A stretch of 38,142 bases of DNA, from positions 1-38,142 of the forward strand of contig WGMQ01000063.1 in assembly GCA_016125005.1 (NCBI GenBank). The letters run 5' to 3'. The stretch comes from a bacterium. GTDB lineage: Bacteria > Sumerlaeota > Sumerlaeia > SLMS01. Positions 33,395-38,142 of the stretch are shown here, piece after piece (position 1 is the first letter of the stretch; every line of letters begins with the position of its first letter). Below the pieces are notes generated by a model. The model saw nothing but the letters and a program-made list of their open reading frames with translations, searched no databases and was not told the DNA's origin. Both the position numbers and the translations under genes were made by a program.

Positions 33395-35076
33395 TGACGA
33401 ACGGAATCCGCCGCGGCGAGATCATCGGATTGTGCGCATTGGTGGCGGCGATCTTCGTCCTCTCCGTGGCCACGTTCCTGCAACAGGGCGAGGACAGCTT
33501 CATCAGCTTCCGCTATGTGCAGCAGGCCGCCGCGGGGCACGGGCTCGTCTTCAACGTGGGCGAGCGCGTGGAGGGTTACTCGAACCTGCTGTGGGTGCTG
33601 CTGCTTGTGCCGTTCGCCTGGCTCGGCATGCCGCTCGGCCCGTGCTCGCAGCTGATCGCCACGGCCAGCTTCGCCACCCTCGCGGTGGTCGCCTACCTGA
33701 CGGCGCGGCGGCTGCTCCACGGGATGCAGTCCGCGCCCGGCTGGCTCGCGTGGTGGCTCGCGGGTGCGGTCGCCCTCGACCCGCTTCTCCACTACCACGA
33801 CGACCGCGGCCTTGAGACGGTCACCTACAGTGCGGCCATTTCCGCGGCCCTGCTGGTGCTGGGCTCGGGAGGACTCCCCTGGCTCGCTGGACTGCTGGCG
33901 GGAGCCGCCGTGCTCCTGCGACCCGAGGGAATCCTCTTCGCGATGGCGCTGGTCCCCGCGGTGGCGGCGCTCCGCGACCCGTTCGCCCGCCGCCGCGAGG
34001 AAACGCGACGCATTGCGATCCATCTCGCGATCTATATGGCGATTCCGCTCGGGCTCTTTGCCGCCCAGATGCTCTTCCGCGTCCTGTACTATGGCGAGTG
34101 GGTGCCCAACACGGTGCTGGCGAAACGCCACAGCGGCGTCGACGGCCATTGGCAGTTGATTTCCTACGCGCTGACACGCGCCGGGGTGCCGCTGCTGTCG
34201 ATCCTGGGATTCGCTCTCGCGCTCCGGAGCCCCCGCTTCCGCGCGCTCGGCATCGGCGGACTTTGTCTATACGCGGCGGCGGCGCTCTTCCAACTGCGCG
34301 CGGGCGGGCTGCTCAATGAGGGCTTCCGCTACCTGGCGCCGATCTTCCCCCTGAGCGCCATCGGCTGCTGGTTACTGATCACGCAACTGGTCGAACTGGC
34401 TCGCGGCGCCGCTGCACGACTGACGAGGCTGGCCGCCGCGCTGGTGTTGATTCTCCAGCCGGTGCTGCTTTTCGCCGCTCCCCCGCCGGGCGGACGTTGG
34501 TTGCTCCAGGGGAACGGCAACGCTCCTCGTTCGCGACTGCTCTCGCGCCTCGTCGAGGCCCAGACCTGGAACCTCCCCGACCGGCTCCGCTGGTACCTCG
34601 CCGACCCGGTCTTCATCAACGCCGACGCCGGTCGCTTCATGGCCGCCCAGTCCCAGCCCGGCACCCTCATGGCCGCCGACCAGATGGGCCAGTTCGGCTA
34701 CTTTGTCGGCATGGATCGTCCCGTCATCGACCTGCTGGGGCTCATGGATCGCGAAGTCGCCCGCCACGGCCTCCGCATGGATTACCTGCTGGGTCGCAAG
34801 CCGACGATGGTGGTCGTGGAGGCGTGCCTCGACACGGACTACTGGCCCGCGACCTGGCGAGGCAAAGCCCACGTGGCGTCGCTGCGCGACACACTCAACG
34901 ACGACCGCTTCCAAGCAGAATATCGCCCCCGCTGGATGCTGCCTCCGCGCTACACCAACGCCCAACTCGGCTATCTGGTCTACATCCGCCGCGACAGCGC
35001 CGACCAGCAACCCTTCGAACAAGTCCCCGTCGGCGCCGACGAAGCCACCATCCGCCATGTGTGGCGGGTGTTTTAG
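33394..35076 (+). CDS. GT-C-type membrane glycosyltransferase
   Basis: A 560-residue polytopic protein with about ten membrane helices in its first 340 residues ([48 protein letters not shown]) and a soluble C-terminal part. The loop after the first helix has [30 protein letters not shown], here cited by its key parts: ED after the first TM helix, the GHGLVFN turn and the GERVEGYSN motif. This is typical of a glycosyltransferase family that uses polyprenyl-phosphate sugars outside the membrane. It probably adds sugars to a wall glycan or lipid. The GTG at 33391 or ATG at 33394 can start it; I chose the ATG. One GTCTATAC octamer lies at 34265-34272. Confidence 0.85.
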   Translation: MTNGIRRGEIIGLCALVAAIFVLSVATFLQQGEDSFISFRYVQQAAAGHGLVFNVGERVEGYSNLLWVLLLVPFAWLGMPLGPCSQLIATASFATLAVVAYLTARRLLHGMQSAPGWLAWWLAGAVALDPLLHYHDDRGLETVTYSAAISAALLVLGSGGLPWLAGLLAGAAVLLRPEGILFAMALVPAVAALRDPFARRREETRRIAIHLAIYMAIPLGLFAAQMLFRVLYYGEWVPNTVLAKRHSGVDGHWQLISYALTRAGVPLLSILGFALALRSPRFRALGIGGLCLYAAAALFQLRAGGLLNEGFRYLAPIFPLSAIGCWLLITQLVELARGAAARLTRLAAALVLILQPVLLFAAPPPGGRWLLQGNGNAPRSRLLSRLVEAQTWNLPDRLRWYLADPVFINADAGRFMAAQSQPGTLMAADQMGQFGYFVGMDRPVIDLLGLMDREVARHGLRMDYLLGRKPTMVVVEACLDTDYWPATWRGKAHVASLRDTLNDDRFQAEYRPRWMLPPRYTNAQLGYLVYIRRDSADQQPFEQVPVGADEATIRHVWRVF

Positions 35077-35132
35077 GGGGGAGCGCCTCGGCGTCAGCTT
35101 GTTTGTGAGCTGCCTGCCCGCGACGCAGTCCA

Positions 35133-35157
35133 ATACGCCAGACACTGTCTGGCGTAT
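35133..35157. repeat. 25-base palindrome (unit 1)
   Basis: Arms ATACGCCAGACA and TGTCTGGCGTAT around a single central C, with no mismatches, preceded by GTCCA. Located between the convergent glycosyltransferase and TPR genes, so it may act as a bidirectional terminator-like hairpin or a REP-type element. Confidence 0.85.
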
Positions 35158-35168
35158 CGCAGGGTCCA

Positions 35169-35193
35169 ATTTTGCAGACACCGTCTGCAAAAT
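35169..35193. repeat. 25-base palindrome (unit 2)
   Basis: Arms ATTTTGCAGAC and GTCTGCAAAAT with an ACC loop, 11 bases after unit 1 and again preceded by GTCCA. Units 1 and 2 share the core CAGACAC(T/C)GTCTG but differ compensatorily in the outer arms. Confidence 0.85.
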
Positions 35194-35384
35194 CGTGAGG
35201 TATCCGTAAACTGAGGTGAAGAACCCGCAACAGAGAGGTTACGCCGCAGCAAGCGGAGGATACTCTGAGGCTTGAGCCGGGGAAGCAGTCCGCTTGATCG
35301 TCATCGACGGACAACACCTGCTCGACGTCGGAGGGAATAGCGCCGCCTGTTGGAGATGGTGGGGCATCTTCCGATGGGGAAAAG

Positions 35385-38006
35385 TCAGGGACCGGAATCA
35401 CGACGTTGGGCGATCAGAGCCAGGACGGCCTCGATCCGCTCCTGCGTTGGCTGGAAGTAGAACTTCAACTCAGGGTGTTGGAATACCTCCAGCGCCTGGC
35501 GGTATGCGGAGGCGGCCTCCTCGAGCCGCTCCGTGCCGCTCTCGCGCTCGCCAAGGACGCTGAGGGCAGTACCGAGGTTATTCTGTGTCACTGCCCACTG
35601 GAGGGGCACCCTCACGCGGGTATACTCTTCGAGTGCTTCGCGGTATGCGGAGACGGCCTCCTCCAACCGCTTGGTGCCACTTTCACGCACGCCAAGGGTC
35701 TGAAGCACATTCCCGAGGTTGTTCTGCGTCATGGCCCACTTGAGAGGCACCCTCTCACGGGTGTACTCCTTTAGAGCCTCGCTGTAGGCCGAGACGGCCT
35801 CCTCCAACCGCTTGGTGCCGCTCTCACGCCTGCCAAGAATCGCGAGCGCATTCCCAAGATTATTCTGTGCCGCGGCCCAGTCGAGAGGTACCCTCTCGCG
35901 GGTTCGCTCTTGTAGCGCTTCCCGGTATACAGAGACGGCCTCCTCCAGACGCCTCGTGCCGCTCTCGCGCTCCCCGAGGGCCTGGAGCGCAACGGCGAGG
36001 TTGTTCTGGGTCGTCGCCCATTTGAGAGGCACCCTCTCGCGGGTTCGCTCCTTGAGCGCTTCCCGGTATACAGAGACGGCCTCCTCCAGACGCCTCGTGC
36101 CGCTCTCGCGCTCCCCGAGGGCCTGGAGCGCATTCCCGAGGTTGTTCTGTGTCGCGGCCCAGTCGAGAGGCACCCGGTCGCGGGTTCGCTCCTCAAGCGC
36201 TTCACGGTAGGCAGAGACGGCCTCTTCCAGCCGCTTCGTGCCGCCCTCGCGTTCGCCAAGGGCCTGGAGCGCAACTGCGAGGTTATTCATTGTCCCGGCC
36301 CAGTCGAGAGGGACCCGGTCGCGGGTTCGCTCCTCGAGCGCTTTACGGTAGGCGGAGACGGCCTCCTCCAGCCGCTCCGTGCCGCTCTCACGCGAGCCAA
36401 GAGCATGGAGCGCAGCGCCGAGGTTGTGTTGTATCATGGCCCAATTGAGAGGCATCCTCTCGCGGGTATATTCCTCCAGCGCCCTGCGGTACGCGGCGAC
36501 GGCATCCACCAGCCGCGCCGTACCACTTTCGCGCTCGCCAAGGGTCTCAAGGGCAGCACCGAGGTTGTTCTGTGTCGCGGCCCAGTCGAGAGGCACCCGG
36601 TCGCGGGTTCGCTCCTCAAGCGCTTCTCGGTAGGCGGAGACGGCCTCCTCCAGCCGCTCTGTGCCGCTCTCACGCGAGCCAAGGATCCGAAGCGCATTGC
36701 CGAGGCTGTTCTGTGTCATGGCCCAAGAGAGAGGCGCCCTCTCCCGGGCATGCTGCTGGAGGACTTCGCGGTACGCTGAAATCAGTTCTGTGAGAGCGGC
36801 ATTATCGCCCTTCTCATCTCCCTGAAGATAGAGGGCGTCCAGCGAGGCGCCACGATAGGAGATGGCGCGATCCTGGTCGACGCCGGTTAGGAGGATAGCT
36901 GCTTCCCTGAAAAGGGTGGCAGCGTCGCGATATTGCCAGCGGAGGAGTGCGACTTCGGCGCGGGTTGCCTTGGTTTCAGCGGCGGATAGCTTCTGCCTAT
37001 TCAGGTTCTGCTCGGCGCGTGCGAGATATTCGGTATCCATCGTTTCGATGCGGCGTAGTAGCGCGTCGGCGTCGTCGAAGCGGCCATCCTGAACAGCGGT
37101 CTGGGCCTGAGTACGGAAGTTTGCGGCTTCGGGATGGAAGAGTTGAAGCTCCGCAAGGCGTTGTTCGAGGTCACGGTAGCGCGTGGCGAATTCGGCGAGT
37201 TTGGCGGGCCAGTTCTCCTCGGGGGTGTTCTCGGCGCCGAGGCTGCTCAGAGCGGTGCGGATGGCACCGGAGGCGATTCCGAAGCGTTCGGCAAGTACCA
37301 CGCTGCGTGCTTCTAAATCGCGTTGCGAGTGAAGAAGATCGAGGATCTCTGTAAGCGTCTGATTCTGATTGTCCTGCCCTTCTTTAATCTGGCGGACGGT
37401 TCCCCGCACTTCCGAAACTTCCTTGGTTAGTGTGAGTTGAAGCTCCGTGAACCTATTCTCAAGAGTCTCCAACATGCGATTCACACTACTCAGGATGTTC
37501 CTGTCATTTTCAGACCAGCCTTTTCCATCGGAAGCGGCGGTGAAGCGGTCGAGTTCCTCGCGGAGGGCGCCCTGCACGGCTTCAAGAAAAGCGGACTCGT
37601 CTGCCGGAGCGCAGGAGACCTGCTGACCTTTGTTGTACGTCCGTTGCGCAAGAACGAGTTGGAAGGCAGCCCATGCCTTGCCGTCGGTGGCGAAGTCGTG
37701 CTTGAGGAATTCGCGCAAGAGGTAGCGAAAGTCTCTTTCCAGTCGGGCGGCGATGCATGCTGCGACAGGGGGGTGGAGAAAGCCGCTCATGCCGTTGTCG
37801 TGGACCAGTCGCTTCAAGGCAGCGCTGACGAAAGCTCTCCAGACTTGGGATTCGTCTGTGGCGGGCTTACCGAAGAGGGTATCGGGAATTGCCTCTTCGA
37901 GAAGCAGGCGGCCTAGCATGGGTTGAAGAGCGGGGTCGTCCAAGAGGGCGAACCAACGATCCTCCGAGGCGGCGGCGATGGAGCGGAGGGTATCGCGTTC
38001 GTAGAA
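35385..38006 (-). pseudogene. TPR-like repeat protein, 5' end cut by an IS5-type element
   Basis: An open frame of about 873 codons ends at 35385, but its start is lost: the frame runs back to FYERDTLRSIAAASEDRWFA and then into the transposase stop at 38015-38013. A TTG at 37943 could still start an 852-residue product. Seen: an N-terminal helical region (LERDFRYLLREFLKHDFATD), then a coiled coil (ENRFTELQLTLTKEVSEV, LHSQRDLEARSVVLAERFG). Then come nine 47-residue TPR-like repeats with the phrase WAxTQNNLGxALxxLGERESGT, and a short terminal VFQHPELKFYF...ERIEAVLALI. The repeats suggest a protein-binding or sensor scaffold. The effector domain, if any, was upstream and is not visible. Confidence 0.75.
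35487..36755 (-). repeat. Nine 141-bp tandem repeats in the TPR-like gene
   Basis: 1269 bases = 9 x 141 bp, each encoding 47 residues. Many units are close at both protein and DNA level (for example ERTRDRVPLDWAATQNNLG in three units), which suggests slippage or recombination between units. Confidence 0.9.
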
Positions 38007-38142
38007 GTGGTCTCATAATCTCTTGAGCAGGATCATCACGCAAGCGAACTGGACGAACCCGAGGAAGTTCATGCCGTAGTACTCATGGCGGACGAGCAAG
38101 CGGCGATAGTTCCCCAGCCAAGCGAAGAACCGTTCCACCTTC
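38007..38142 (-). mobile_element. End of an IS5-type insertion sequence
   Basis: The sequence beyond about 38007 is IS DNA. The right end includes the transposase stop and GAGACCAC, which may be the terminal inverted repeat. The exact boundary is uncertain by a few bases because the other end is outside the window. Confidence 0.7.
38013..38142 (-). CDS. IS5-family transposase, C-terminal end (cut by window edge)
   Basis: The last 42 codons of a DDE transposase: KVERFFAWLGNYRRLLVRH, then YYGMNFLGFVQFACVMIL and a KRL terminus with TGA at 38015-38013. This is the usual C-terminus of IS5/IS4-type transposases (VERFFAWL with the final catalytic Glu region). It lies in the same frame as the TPR-like gene that follows, separated only by its stop codon, so it probably inserted into that gene. 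Confidence 0.88.
   Translation of the reverse strand, partial: KVERFFAWLGNYRRLLVRHEYYGMNFLGFVQFACVMILLKRL

Noticed and set aside
7390..35104. Shared 13-mer CGTCAGCTTGTTT at 7390 and 35092 as an att-like direct repeat
   Set aside because: A 13-base match between two sites is expected by chance in a window this size, and no element boundaries coincide at both.
34895..35401. - strand frame across the palindromes (products with DFADGVCKIG and DTPDSVWRIG phrases)
   Set aside because: The two similar phrases are translations of the two palindromes and the rest overlaps the glycosyltransferase gene; the similarity is DNA-level, not a protein.
1..38142. CRISPR array or rRNA genes
   Set aside because: No regularly spaced short direct repeats other than coding TPR repeats, and no rRNA-like sequence seen.

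Overview
The window is GC-rich bacterial DNA in which a few intact operons are separated by heavily rearranged accessory DNA. A signal-peptide-rich, double-membrane-style gene set (a transglutaminase-7TM/ATP-grasp operon, a NodB deacetylase and several secreted repeat proteins) points to a Gram-negative bacterium. I cannot assign a phylum from the sequence. The octamer GTCTATAC is over-represented (8 sites) and may be a lineage signature.

Layout. (1) 1-7371, + strand: a type I restriction-modification operon. It runs hsdS (cut by the window edge), a uracil-DNA-glycosylase-fold protein, an unrecognised 372-aa protein, a HicA-like small protein, an XRE-ImmA/IrrE metallopeptidase, a DUF4411 PIN-like protein and hsdR. 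hsdM is presumably upstream. Five cargo genes lie between S and R, most of them overlapping or abutting, which suggests one composite defence unit. (2) 7423-9635: mobile-element debris (tail of a serine recombinase and its small partner gene), a type IV AbiEi-like antitoxin gene killed by two in-frame stops, and an intact-looking MNT/HepT (minimal nucleotidyltransferase/HEPN) pair. (3) 9748-12770: phage-tail genes (gpD-like hub, small membrane protein, gp5-like OB-fold spike protein cut short) that run into a fragment of a McrB-like AAA+ protein. That fragment ends almost exactly on the stop codon of the next operon.

(4) 20985-12771, - strand: a five-gene envelope operon. It encodes a secreted protein of carboxypeptidase-regulatory-like repeats, a transglutaminase-like protein fused to a 7TM domain, a RimK-type ATP-grasp ligase, a 699-aa secreted TPR protein and a BNR/YCF48-like secreted protein. 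The transglutaminase-7TM and ATP-grasp proteins are a known pair thought to serve peptide or amino-acid ligation at the envelope. (5) 23974-21114, - strand: a secreted Ig-like protein, a DUF2231 membrane protein, a di-haem-type cytochrome b, and a possible frameshifted small Cys-rich membrane ORF. (6) 26992-24322, - strand: a membrane histidine kinase and an NtrC-type sigma-54 activator.

(7) 27437-30556, + strand: a STAND-type (NB-ARC-like) NTPase with 48-residue TPR-like repeats, followed by a tRNA-Leu(CAG) gene on the - strand. (8) 30865-35076, + strand: a four-gene overlapping operon (secreted TPR protein, unknown protein, NodB polysaccharide deacetylase, GT-C-like membrane glycosyltransferase). 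(9) 35077-38142: two related palindromes, a large protein of nine near-identical 47-aa TPR-like repeats whose start is lost, and the end of an IS5-like transposase gene abutting it.

The strongest leads are the glycosylase-fold and unknown genes embedded between hsdS and hsdR, the envelope operon apparently missing its usual protease partner, the two repeat-rich proteins flanking a tRNA gene, and the octamer.
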